From assembly GCA_003694875.1 (NCBI GenBank), contig RFJN01000290.1, forward strand, positions 1 to 5,002: a stretch of DNA of 5,002 nt. The letters run 5' to 3'. How positions within the stretch are numbered: position 1 is the first letter of the stretch; every line of letters begins with the position of its first letter. A program made the translations under genes and the position numbers. The notes under the pieces are model-generated. The model ran no database searches. It was not told the origin of the DNA and worked only from the letters and a program-made list of their open reading frames with translations. Shown here piece after piece: positions 1-5,002 of this stretch. The stretch comes from Planctomycetota bacterium (GTDB lineage: Bacteria; Planctomycetota; J058; J103).

Positions 1-2
1 AG

Positions 3-158
3 TCCACGGTCTCCCAGCACCTCAAGCAGCTCAAGGAGGCGGGGCTCGTCCGGGGCACCGTGGACGGGCCGCGCACCTGCTACTGCATCGAGCCGGGCGA
101 CGGCGACGTGCCGCTCTCGGACCACTACGGCTTGCGCTCCGTCGTCACCGTCGAGTGA
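3..158 (+). CDS. ArsR-family winged-helix transcriptional regulator, C-terminal fragment
   Basis: The frame beginning at base 3 is open from the window edge and stops at TGA 156-158; the N-terminal part lies off the left edge. It starts inside the DNA-recognition helix (STVSQHLKQLKEAGLV), the hallmark of ArsR/SmtB helix-turn-helix proteins. The beta-wing follows (RGTVDGPRTCYCIEP), then a short tail ending SVVTVE. ArsR proteins are small homodimeric cytoplasmic repressors that leave their operator when they bind a metal, metalloid or other effector. The Gly-Pro-Arg-x-Cys-Tyr-Cys stretch in the wing is a pattern I recall from one ArsR subgroup. Its C-x-C could in principle bind metal or respond to redox, but that is inference, since known CadC/ArsR metal sites lie elsewhere. 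The target is unknown; the next gene is co-directional but 179 bases away. The family call is firm; the effector and subgroup are not. Confidence 0.85.
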   Translation, partial: STVSQHLKQLKEAGLVRGTVDGPRTCYCIEPGDGDVPLSDHYGLRSVVTVE

Positions 159-207
159 TCGAGCGCCGGCGGGGCGGCGCGCCCGCCCGTCGACCGCGCG
201 CGCTCGA
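159..207 (+). terminator. Nested inverted repeats just after the ArsR stop, possible transcript end
   Basis: Directly after the TGA, TCGAGCGC (159-166) is the exact reverse complement of GCGCTCGA (200-207). Inside it, GGCGGG (168-173) pairs with CCCGCC (182-187) across an 8-base loop. The position at the end of a gene suggests a terminator or 3'-end stabiliser. No T-run follows, so it is not a canonical intrinsic terminator, and short GC-rich inverted repeats also arise by chance in such DNA. Confidence 0.3.
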
Positions 208-256
208 GGATCCAGAGCTGCGCGGCGCGCCCCGGGCTGTGGCCGCCGACGACTCT

Positions 257-314
257 GGCGCGATCGCCGATTGTGGTGCACAACTCGGGCCGCGACGACG
301 GCGTTGATCGCGCC
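257..314. promoter_or_regulatory. Structured leader or operator-like region upstream of the LRR gene
   Basis: A perfect 9-bp inverted repeat, GGCGCGATC (257-265) and GATCGCGCC (306-314), encloses a smaller symmetric element, TTGTG-GTG-CACAA (271-283), whose centre overlaps the palindrome GTGCAC (276-281). Either the inner element could be an operator for a dimeric regulator, or the whole could fold as an mRNA leader ahead of the start at 338. I find no convincing -35/-10 pair between 159 and 337, so where transcription starts is unknown. Confidence 0.3.
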
Positions 315-326
315 GCACGGCACGAT

Positions 327-330
327 GAGG
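327..330 (+). promoter_or_regulatory. Ribosome-binding site of the LRR/Imm11-like gene
   Basis: GAGG at 327-330 lies 7 bases before the ATG at 338, which is a standard Shine-Dalgarno motif and spacing. It decides the start: no better-placed start codon is seen in this frame, and the protein reads as plausible sequence from this ATG. Confidence 0.65.
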
Positions 331-337
331 AACCTCG

Positions 338-3300
338 ATGAGAGCCACGACCCCCGACCAAGCCCTCGCTACGCCCACCGAGATCACCGAGCTCCACGTC
401 TCCGACGCATGGGACCGCCCCTGGCAGTCGCTCGTCGGCTCCTTGCCCGGGTTGCAGACGCTCCACCTCGAAGAGGCCGTGGACGCCGACCCCTCCTCGG
501 TCGCGACGTGGCCCGCGGGCCTGCGCAGCCTCGTGCTCGGCGGTGGGCACCGGGACGCCGTCGCGGCGTGGGCGCGTGCCGGCGTCCCCCTCGCGTCCCT
601 CGAGCTCCGCGACGACGGTGACGAGCCGTTCGAGATCCCCGAGGCGGTGGCGGCCATCCCAGGTCTGTCCCGGCTGGCGGTGCGGGCGAAGGCCGCGGTC
701 TTGCCCGAGGCCCTCGCCGGCGGCAGCGTGACCGAGCTCGCGTTGGCCCTGGCGCCCGGCGAGGTCCCCGAAGGCCTGTGCCGCCTCACTCAGCTGCGCC
801 GGCTGCGGCTCGCTCAGCGGGTGCGGTCCCTGCCCGCGGCCTTTGCGCAGCTGACCTCCCTGGAGATCCTCGACCTCGCCGGCAGCCTCAACGGCGGTAC
901 GATGAGCGCCGACACGTTGCCGGCCTCCGAGCATCGACCGCTGCCTGCGGTCCTCGCCGAGCTGCCCGCGCTCCGCACCCTCGTCCTGGACCGCTGCGGC
1001 ATCTTCGAAGGCGACCTCGAGCGCCTGGCCGGGCACCCGCGCCTGCATCGCCTGAGCTTGGGCTTCGCCGGCGTCGCGGATCTCTCACCGCTGCGCGCGC
1101 TGCCGGCCCTGCGGGAGCTCGATCTGCGCGCCTGCGGGCGCGTGCGCGACCTCTCCCCTCTCGCGGGGTTGCCGCTCACTTGGGTGGGGCTCGACGACTG
1201 CGACCGCTTGCGGGATCTGAGCCCGTTGCTCGAGCTGCACCAGCTCCGGGGCCTGTCGATGAAGGGCTGCGACGCGGCGCTGCGCGGGCCCGTCCTGACG
1301 CACCCCACCCTCGAGGATCTCGAGGCCGACGACGAGACGATGGGGCAGTGGGCGCGCCGCGCCGAACTCGCGGGGCGGACCGCGGATGACATCCGGAAGG
1401 GCCTCAGCGCGACCGAGCCCGCCAGGCGCCGGCAGGCGTTGAGCGATCTGGCGCGGTGGGTCGAGCTCACGAGCGCCCCCGACAACAACGCCCTCGGTCA
1501 TCTCTTCGGCCTCTCCGACGAGGATCGGGAAGGCGAGCCGCCGATGGCGCTCCCGGAGCTCTCCCGAGCGCTCGAGGATCCCGGGGTCGATGGGGCGCTC
1601 GCGGTGCGCGTGTTCGCCGCCTGCTTTCGCTCCGACGAGGACAACTTCGCGCCGGCCCTCGAGGCCGCCGACCTGGTCATCGAGCGCGGGACCCAGGCCG
1701 ATCAGAGGGCGCTCGTCGACGCCTTCGGGTACGCGCGTCGCTTCTACGACGCCGGCCACCGGAGCTTCGAAGAGGACGTCCACGAGCGGCTGATCGCGGA
1801 GGTGCTACCGCGCCTCGGGCTGCCGGCCCTCCTTCATCTGCTGGGCCAGCTCTCCGTCGACGACCTGCACGCCGACCAGCTCGAGGAGCTCTTCGTCGTG
1901 GCGTATGGGCAGGCGTCCTCCCCCGAGCAGCTCGACGCCCTCGACGGACGCCTCCGCGCTTACGCCGCCTCGTTGTGCAGACGGCCGACCGAGCTCGTGG
2001 CGGCGATCGTCGAGCGGCAGCCCGCCGCGCAGGAGCGGCTGGCCGACCTCCTGGGACCCACGCCCGAGGAGCGCTGGGACGCGCGGCTGGTCGAGGCGGC
2101 GGGGCCCGAGCAGCTCCAGGCCGAGCTCTCGGCGCTGCTCTCGGCCCTCGACGCCGGGGAGCTCCCCGTGGAGTCCCTTGGCGGGTCTCTGTCGTCGAGG
2201 ATCCGTGACAAGCTGGGGGAGGCCGGCGAGCTCTCCCCCGAGCTCGCGCGCCGCGTCGCGGAGCGGGCCCTGCGCAGCGATCAGTCGGCGTGGCTCCGGC
2301 CCGAGGTGCTTGGGCCCCTCGTGCGCGACGAGTGGGACTGGCTGCGGTCGCAGAGCGAGGCCGACCGCGAGCGCATCGCGGGGGCTTTGCGCGACTGGCA
2401 GCGCCGTGAGTTCGCCCCCGAGGGGATCGATCTCACCGCGGCCCGGGCTCGCCTGACGGGCGTCCCCGAGGAGGAGCTGCGCGGGCAGGCCCTCCAGGAT
2501 TCCTTGGAGCACGCGCTCAAGTGGGACGCCCGGGAGCTCACCCGCGCCCTCGTTCATTTCATCGCGCGGCCGGTGCCTTTCGAGATCACCTCTCAGCGCT
2601 CCCGGTATCTGGCGAAGCTCCTCGACAAGCTGCGCATCGAGAAGGATCCGGACGCGACCGTGCGCCTGATGGACGCCTTGCTCGCGGCCCGCCCCCACCT
2701 GACCTGGTCCCCCGAGGACCAGCAGTACCCCCTGACCTACCTGCTCCCCATCGCGCTCGAGCGGGGGCCGCAGTTCTTCGCCGAGCACGTCGCGCCCTGG
2801 CTCGAGGGGCAGGAGCTCGTCGACCCCCGGTTCGCCTACAACCTCGCCTGCTACCAGGCGACCCACGGGGACACCGAGGCGCTCTGCGGCGCCATCCGAC
2901 GCGCCCTCAGGCTGGGCAAGCCCGTCCAGCAGTTCCGCGAGGACGCCGACTTCGCCGGGCGGCTCAAGGAGCCGGAGGTGCGAGCGCTGCTCGAGGAGTG
3001 GGAGGAGCTGCCGCGCTACTACGCCATGAGCCGCGCCGACTACTACGACGCGCCCTGCCGCTTCCTCGACATGGGCTACAAGCCGGATCGACCTGCGTGG
3101 TGGGAGCTCCGCTGGAGGCGCGGGCAGCCCTTCGACGAGCTGCCCGAGGGCCCCCTCCGCTTCGATCTCGAGCCGTTCAACGAGCACGCCGAAGAGATGA
3201 GCCGGGCGTTGCCCCTGGTCTCCCTGTTCAAGATCCCTCTGATGCACCGCTCCCTCGTGGAGGTGCTCGAGGCGCACGGCGCGAAGCTGCAGAAGGTGCC

Positions 3301-3601
3301 CGCCGTGCTCGTCGATCCCGACGACGGCGCCGAACATGGCGACTACTTCGCCGTCAACGTGCTGGGCGTGATCGACCCCAAGGCCCTGGGGCGCTTTCAT
3401 GGACGCATCACCGACAACGCCCACATCGACGGGGTGGGTTTCAGCGCGCTCACGGGCCACCACGAGCCCCTGGATGGACTCGTGCTCGCCTGGCTCCACG
3501 ACACCAGCACGCTCGTCGTCTTCGAGCCTCTTCGCGACGCCCTCGTCGAGGCGGGCTTCGACGAGCTCCGATTCGACGACCTCCGCCACATCGCGATGTA
3601 G
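338..3601 (+). CDS. Large LRR - alpha-helical - TPR end-of-group - Imm11/DUF1629-like protein
   Basis: This 1087-residue protein has no signal peptide or membrane segment, so it is probably cytoplasmic. Domains in order: residues ~15-330 are about 13 leucine-rich repeats with LxxLxL cores (e.g. LPGLQTLHL 36-44, LTSLEILDL 172-180, LPALRELDL 255-263), the later ones being internalin-like with 'DLSPL' turns. Residues ~345-820 are Leu/Ala/Glu-rich helical sequence without a recognised motif, possibly a HEAT-like solenoid. Residues ~828-886 match the TPR end-of-group pattern (FAYNLACYQATHGD, then FREDADFAGRLKEPEVRALL). Residues ~896-1087 resemble the Imm11/DUF1629 immunity family: YFAVNVLGVID at 1003-1013 and a final strand-helix LVVFEPLRDALVEAGFDELRF at 1059-1079. 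Imm11-like proteins are predicted antidotes to polymorphic toxins; LRR and TPR parts usually bind proteins. No Walker, protease or nuclease motif is visible. The function is unknown; protein sensing or toxin neutralisation is inference. It ends in TAG. Confidence 0.93.
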   Translation: MRATTPDQALATPTEITELHVSDAWDRPWQSLVGSLPGLQTLHLEEAVDADPSSVATWPAGLRSLVLGGGHRDAVAAWARAGVPLASLELRDDGDEPFEIPEAVAAIPGLSRLAVRAKAAVLPEALAGGSVTELALALAPGEVPEGLCRLTQLRRLRLAQRVRSLPAAFAQLTSLEILDLAGSLNGGTMSADTLPASEHRPLPAVLAELPALRTLVLDRCGIFEGDLERLAGHPRLHRLSLGFAGVADLSPLRALPALRELDLRACGRVRDLSPLAGLPLTWVGLDDCDRLRDLSPLLELHQLRGLSMKGCDAALRGPVLTHPTLEDLEADDETMGQWARRAELAGRTADDIRKGLSATEPARRRQALSDLARWVELTSAPDNNALGHLFGLSDEDREGEPPMALPELSRALEDPGVDGALAVRVFAACFRSDEDNFAPALEAADLVIERGTQADQRALVDAFGYARRFYDAGHRSFEEDVHERLIAEVLPRLGLPALLHLLGQLSVDDLHADQLEELFVVAYGQASSPEQLDALDGRLRAYAASLCRRPTELVAAIVERQPAAQERLADLLGPTPEERWDARLVEAAGPEQLQAELSALLSALDAGELPVESLGGSLSSRIRDKLGEAGELSPELARRVAERALRSDQSAWLRPEVLGPLVRDEWDWLRSQSEADRERIAGALRDWQRREFAPEGIDLTAARARLTGVPEEELRGQALQDSLEHALKWDARELTRALVHFIARPVPFEITSQRSRYLAKLLDKLRIEKDPDATVRLMDALLAARPHLTWSPEDQQYPLTYLLPIALERGPQFFAEHVAPWLEGQELVDPRFAYNLACYQATHGDTEALCGAIRRALRLGKPVQQFREDADFAGRLKEPEVRALLEEWEELPRYYAMSRADYYDAPCRFLDMGYKPDRPAWWELRWRRGQPFDELPEGPLRFDLEPFNEHAEEMSRALPLVSLFKIPLMHRSLVEVLEAHGAKLQKVPAVLVDPDDGAEHGDYFAVNVLGVIDPKALGRFHGRITDNAHIDGVGFSALTGHHEPLDGLVLAWLHDTSTLVVFEPLRDALVEAGFDELRFDDLRHIAM
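443..1327 (+). repeat. Leucine-rich-repeat coding array
   Basis: This stretch encodes residues 36-330 of the large protein. LxxLxL cores recur every ~20-30 residues: about 36, 62, 84, 107, 130, 150, 172, 209, 233, 255, 279, 300 and 322. Units at 246-310 keep a tight 22-24-residue spacing with repeated DLSPL, unlike the looser N-terminal units. This suggests two generations of repeat, the later one expanded by duplication. The DNA itself has diverged, so this is a protein-level repeat. Confidence 0.75.
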
Positions 3602-3630
3602 CCGCTGCAGATGACGGGCGCCTCGCTTTC

Positions 3631-3660
3631 TTGACCGCCGGGCGCGCGGCGCCCGATACC
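3631..3660 (+). promoter_or_regulatory. Weak candidate promoter for a leaderless flippase transcript
   Basis: TTGACC (3631-3636) matches five of six -35 consensus bases. GATACC (3655-3660), 18 bases on, is a poor -10 (ATA core only). If used, transcription would start at about the ATG at 3667, giving a leaderless mRNA, which fits the missing Shine-Dalgarno. The hairpin at 3639-3655 occupies the spacer. This is speculative. Confidence 0.2.
3639..3655 (+). terminator. Perfect 7-bp GC hairpin after the LRR gene
   Basis: CGGGCGC (3639-3645) and GCGCCCG (3649-3655) form a perfect stem around a GCG loop, 38 bases after the TAG of the large gene. No T-run follows. It could end or stabilise the upstream mRNA, or overlap the promoter of the next gene. 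CGGGCGC also occurs at 3615-3621, so a different pairing partner is available. Confidence 0.35.
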
Positions 3661-3679
3661 CGTCTCATGCCGAGACGGG
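3659..3679 (+). promoter_or_regulatory. Hairpin presenting the flippase start codon in its loop
   Basis: CCCGTCTC (3659-3666) is the exact reverse complement of GAGACGGG (3672-3679). The five-base loop ATGCC begins with the start codon at 3667-3669. The 8-bp stem is perfect. It could control initiation, act as an operator over a leaderless start, or be chance. It also places the ATG where no Shine-Dalgarno can be seen. Confidence 0.35.
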
Positions 3680-4734
3680 CCCTCAAGCGCGCGGTCACCC
3701 TGATCCTCCTCGCGGCCGCGGTGGCGCTCATCGCCAGCCACGACGGATGGGGGCAGGTGCGGGCGAGCCTGTCGAGGCTCCGCGGCGAGGGCCTCGTGCT
3801 GGCGTCGATGCTGCCGTTCGTGGCCGTCGCCGCCTCGGTGCGACGGTGGTAGCTCTTGCTCGCCCACGAGGGCGTCCGGCTCCCCTTCGGCTTGCTCCTC
3901 GGCTCGTTCCTGCGGGGCCGCTTCGTCGGCGCCTTCACGCCGTCGACGGCCGGGCTCGATCTCTACCGCCTCGTCGACGTCGGGGACGTCAGCGGGCAGC
4001 GCGCCGCCTCGGGCCGCGCCATCCTCGTCGAGAAGCTCCTCGGGCTCGTGGCCCTCGGGCTGGTCACCCTCGCGCTCGTCCCCGCGGGGCTGGCGCAGTT
4101 CTTCGGCGCCGGCGGGCTGCTGGTGGCCGTCGGCCTCGGCGCCGGCTCCCTCGCCGCCCTGGGGATGCTCAGCCGGGGTGCACTGCTCCGGAGCCTCGCC
4201 GGGCGCCTGCCGCGCCGGATGCGGCGCCGGGCGCACGCGCTCCTCGACGTGCTCTGCACCCGGCCGCTGCCTCCCGCGCACCTCGCGCGCACCCTGGGCC
4301 TCGGCGTCGTCTCCCACGCCGCCGCGTCCGGCGTGTTCCTCGCGACCGGTTTGGCGCTGCAGCTCCCCGTCGCGCCGCTGAGCTTGCTCGTCGTCGGCAA
4401 CGCGATCGTCCTGGCGACCTTGCTGCCGATCAGCGTCGGGGGCGTGGGGGTGCGGGAAGGCACGGCGGTCGCGCTGCTGGCCACCGTCGGCGTGAGCCCC
4501 ACCGCGGCGACCCTGATGGCGGTGCTCGGTTACTTGGCGATGCAGCCGCCGGCGCTCCTCGGCGGCTTGCTGATGCTCCGCCAGCGCCATCCGCGGCCCG
4601 ACGCCGCTCCGATCGCGCCCTCCGCGCCGACGATCACCCTCGCGGGCCTGACCCCGATCGCGGAGGCGCCGCTGCTCGCTCAGCCGGTCATGACGCGCAC
4701 CGCGTCCTCGACGTCGGCGCGGCTGCCGATGTAG
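3667..4734 (+). pseudogene. YbhN/AglD-type flippase-like membrane protein (LPG_synthase_TM family), interrupted by in-frame TAG
   Basis: Read from ATG 3667 through the TAG at 3850-3852, the frame gives 355 positions, the usual size for this family of inner-membrane proteins linked to lipid or lipid-linked sugar translocation. A basic N-terminus (MPRRALKR) leads into TM1 (~9-23) and TM2 (~42-58). After the stop, the family signatures continue in the same frame: FTPSTAGLDLYRL (90-102), VEKLLGL (121-127) and LPISVGGVGVREG (253-265). Further hydrophobic segments lie near 120-142, 146-165, 207-227, 236-254, 265-285 and 287-303. The stop replaces codon 62, between W61 and LLLAHEG, where homologues have an ordinary residue; CAG or TGG would each need one base change. 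The tail after ~310 is Pro/Ala/Thr-rich and runs over the 3' end of fbp. It could be a real pseudogene, a sequencing error, or a gene read by amber suppression or restart at TTG 3856. The substrate is unknown. Confidence 0.75.
3856..4734 (+). CDS. Downstream intact part of the flippase-like gene, possible restart at TTG
   Basis: After the TAG at 3850-3852, the next possible start in the same frame is TTG 3856, giving 292 residues. GGTGG at 3845-3849 lies 6 bases before it and could help ribosomes that stop at the TAG restart. The product would lack TM1 and TM2 but keep both conserved family motifs. I regard this as the distal piece of the interrupted gene, not an independent gene; automated callers may report it alone. 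Confidence 0.4.
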   Translation: MLAHEGVRLPFGLLLGSFLRGRFVGAFTPSTAGLDLYRLVDVGDVSGQRAASGRAILVEKLLGLVALGLVTLALVPAGLAQFFGAGGLLVAVGLGAGSLAALGMLSRGALLRSLAGRLPRRMRRRAHALLDVLCTRPLPPAHLARTLGLGVVSHAAASGVFLATGLALQLPVAPLSLLVVGNAIVLATLLPISVGGVGVREGTAVALLATVGVSPTAATLMAVLGYLAMQPPALLGGLLMLRQRHPRPDAAPIAPSAPTITLAGLTPIAEAPLLAQPVMTRTASSTSARLPM

Positions 4735-4919
4735 AGCGGCGTGCGCTGGTGCAGCTGGGTCGGCTCGATGTCGAGGATGCGCCGCGTTCCGTCGGAGGCC
4801 GCGCCCCCCGCCACCTCGCAGACGAACGCCAGCGGCGCGGCCTCGTAGAGCAGCCGTAGCTTCCCCTGCTCGTTCTTGTGGTCCGGCGGGTACGCGAAGA
4901 TGCCGCCGGTCAGCAGAAC
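4680..4919 (-). CDS. fbp: Class I fructose-1,6-bisphosphatase, C-terminal fragment
   Basis: On the minus strand about 79 codons end at TGA (complement of 4680-4682). They read LLTGGIFAYPPDHKNEQGK, then LRLLYEAAPLAFVCEVAGG, then ASDGTRRILDIEPTQLHQR, then TPLYIGSRADVEDAVRVMTG. This is the conserved C-terminal part of class I FBPase, the cytoplasmic gluconeogenic and Calvin-cycle enzyme that hydrolyses fructose-1,6-bisphosphate to fructose-6-phosphate and phosphate. GKLRLLYE matches the segment holding substrate-binding Lys274 and Arg276 and metal ligand Glu280 (human numbering). Upstream, the expected family block RYIGSMVADxHR is absent: before VLLTGG the frame reads non-homologous PARARPSGWE and stays open, without a start codon, to the window edge. 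The metal-binding N-terminal parts are therefore missing. It is truncated, rearranged or joined by misassembly at about 4919. It converges on the flippase gene, overlapping 55 bases. Confidence 0.88.
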   Translation of the reverse strand, partial: VLLTGGIFAYPPDHKNEQGKLRLLYEAAPLAFVCEVAGGAASDGTRRILDIEPTQLHQRTPLYIGSRADVEDAVRVMTG

Positions 4920-4921
4920 TT

Positions 4922-4955
4922 CCCATCCCGAAGGTCGTGCGCGTGCGGGGATGGG
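4922..4955. repeat. 8-bp inverted repeat beside the fbp break
   Basis: CCCATCCC (4922-4929) is the exact reverse complement of GGGATGGG (4948-4955), 18 bases apart. A third copy of the core, GGGATGG, lies at 4980-4986. The left arm begins 3 bases from the point where FBPase homology ends. Confidence 0.45.
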
Positions 4956-4971
4956 GCGTTGGCGTGCGGGG
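4941..4971 (+). repeat. 10-bp direct repeat with 21-bp period
   Basis: GCGTGCGGGG occurs at 4941-4950 and again at 4962-4971. The 21-base period equals two DNA helical turns, as for tandem activator sites, and the second copy ends one base before the candidate -35 at 4973. Confidence 0.5.
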
Positions 4972-4972
4972 C

Positions 4973-4999
4973 TTGACGGGGGATGGATTATCGTATATC
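4973..4999 (+). promoter_or_regulatory. Candidate sigma70-type promoter pointing off the right edge
   Basis: TTGACG (4973-4978) matches five of six -35 bases. TATATC (4994-4999) is a four-of-six -10 at 15 bases; TATCTA (4996-5001) gives 17-base spacing but a weaker match. The final ~16 bases are AT-rich in otherwise very GC-rich DNA. Any gene it serves would lie beyond the window. Confidence 0.4.
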
Positions 5000-5002
5000 T
5001 AC

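Noticed and set aside
256..271. Sigma54-type -24/-12 promoter (TGGCGCG then CCGAT)
   Set aside because: The -24 half is fair, but the required GC at -12 is replaced by GA and the TT is CC.
327..336. GAGG-AA-CCTC hairpin hiding the ribosome-binding site
   Set aside because: A two-base loop is too small to form a stable hairpin.
125..1048. 307-codon and 214-codon minus-strand frames at the left
   Set aside because: Both are antisense to the LRR coding region and lack any recognisable domain or initiation signal.
1805..3589. 594-codon open frame on the minus strand
   Set aside because: It lies wholly antisense to the LRR/Imm11-like gene. In DNA this GC-rich the opposite strand of a real gene is often open; its product shows no domain and mirrors the codon bias of the sense gene.
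3611..3634. Seven-codon mini-frame MTGASLS as a leader peptide
   Set aside because: It has no ribosome-binding site, no regulatory codon run, and a size expected by chance.
2521..3852. 443-codon + strand frame ending at the amber codon
   Set aside because: Only its last 62 codons (from ATG 3667) are meaningful. The earlier part is an Arg/Pro/Ala-rich out-of-frame reading of the LRR gene.
3850..3852. TAG reassigned to an amino acid genome-wide
   Set aside because: The LRR gene and the flippase-like gene both end in TAG at their expected ends, so TAG acts as a normal stop here.
3747..4859. 370-codon + strand frame
   Set aside because: It is an Arg/Ala/Pro-rich out-of-frame reading across the flippase; the family motifs are all in another frame.
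3397..4926. 509-codon open frame on the minus strand
   Set aside because: It is antisense to the flippase and the end of the LRR gene, and is out of frame with the recognisable FBPase on the same strand. The product is low-complexity Arg/Gly/Ala/Glu-rich sequence.
1..5002. tRNA, rRNA, CRISPR array, insertion sequence or transposase
   Set aside because: I looked for cloverleaf-like patterns, regular spacer repeats, terminal inverted repeats and transposase motifs and saw none.

Overview
This very GC-rich window (roughly 70% G+C by eye, so many long spurious open frames occur) most resembles a myxobacterial or related Myxococcota-type genome or metagenome contig. The support is the base composition, a giant cytoplasmic protein combining leucine-rich repeats, a TPR end-of-group motif and an Imm11/DUF1629-like tail, and the style of the FBPase C-terminus. 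The taxonomic call is inference; no marker gene is present. Both ends cut through features, so the window may be a whole short contig.

Layout, left to right. (1) Bases 1-158 hold the C-terminal end of an ArsR-family winged-helix repressor on the + strand, followed at once by nested inverted repeats that may end its transcript. (2) Bases 159-337 form a 179-base intergenic leader containing a symmetric TTGTG-GTG-CACAA element inside a 9-bp long-range inverted repeat. A GAGG ribosome-binding site sits 7 bases before the next start. (3) Bases 338-3601 (+) encode a 1087-residue protein with an N-terminal leucine-rich-repeat domain, a long alpha-helical middle, a TPR end-of-group motif and a C-terminal domain resembling the Imm11/DUF1629 immunity-protein family. 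This is the most unusual gene here. (4) Bases 3602-3666 are a short spacer with two adjacent perfect hairpins, the second holding the next start codon in its loop. (5) Bases 3667-4734 (+) encode a YbhN/AglD-type flippase-like integral membrane protein (LPG_synthase_TM family), interrupted by an in-frame TAG at codon 62. (6) Bases 4680-4919 (-) are the C-terminal ~79 codons of class I fructose-1,6-bisphosphatase (fbp), tail-to-tail with the flippase and overlapping its last 55 bases. Homology stops abruptly near 4919. (7) Bases 4920-5002 do not look like fbp. They carry direct and inverted repeats and a sigma70-like promoter pointing off the right edge.

There is no evidence that these genes form one pathway. 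The ArsR regulator and the LRR gene are co-directional but separated by a structured gap. The flippase follows the LRR gene by 65 bases and has no visible Shine-Dalgarno sequence. The interrupted flippase and the truncated fbp lie next to each other, which suggests either local gene decay and rearrangement or sequencing and assembly faults near a contig end.
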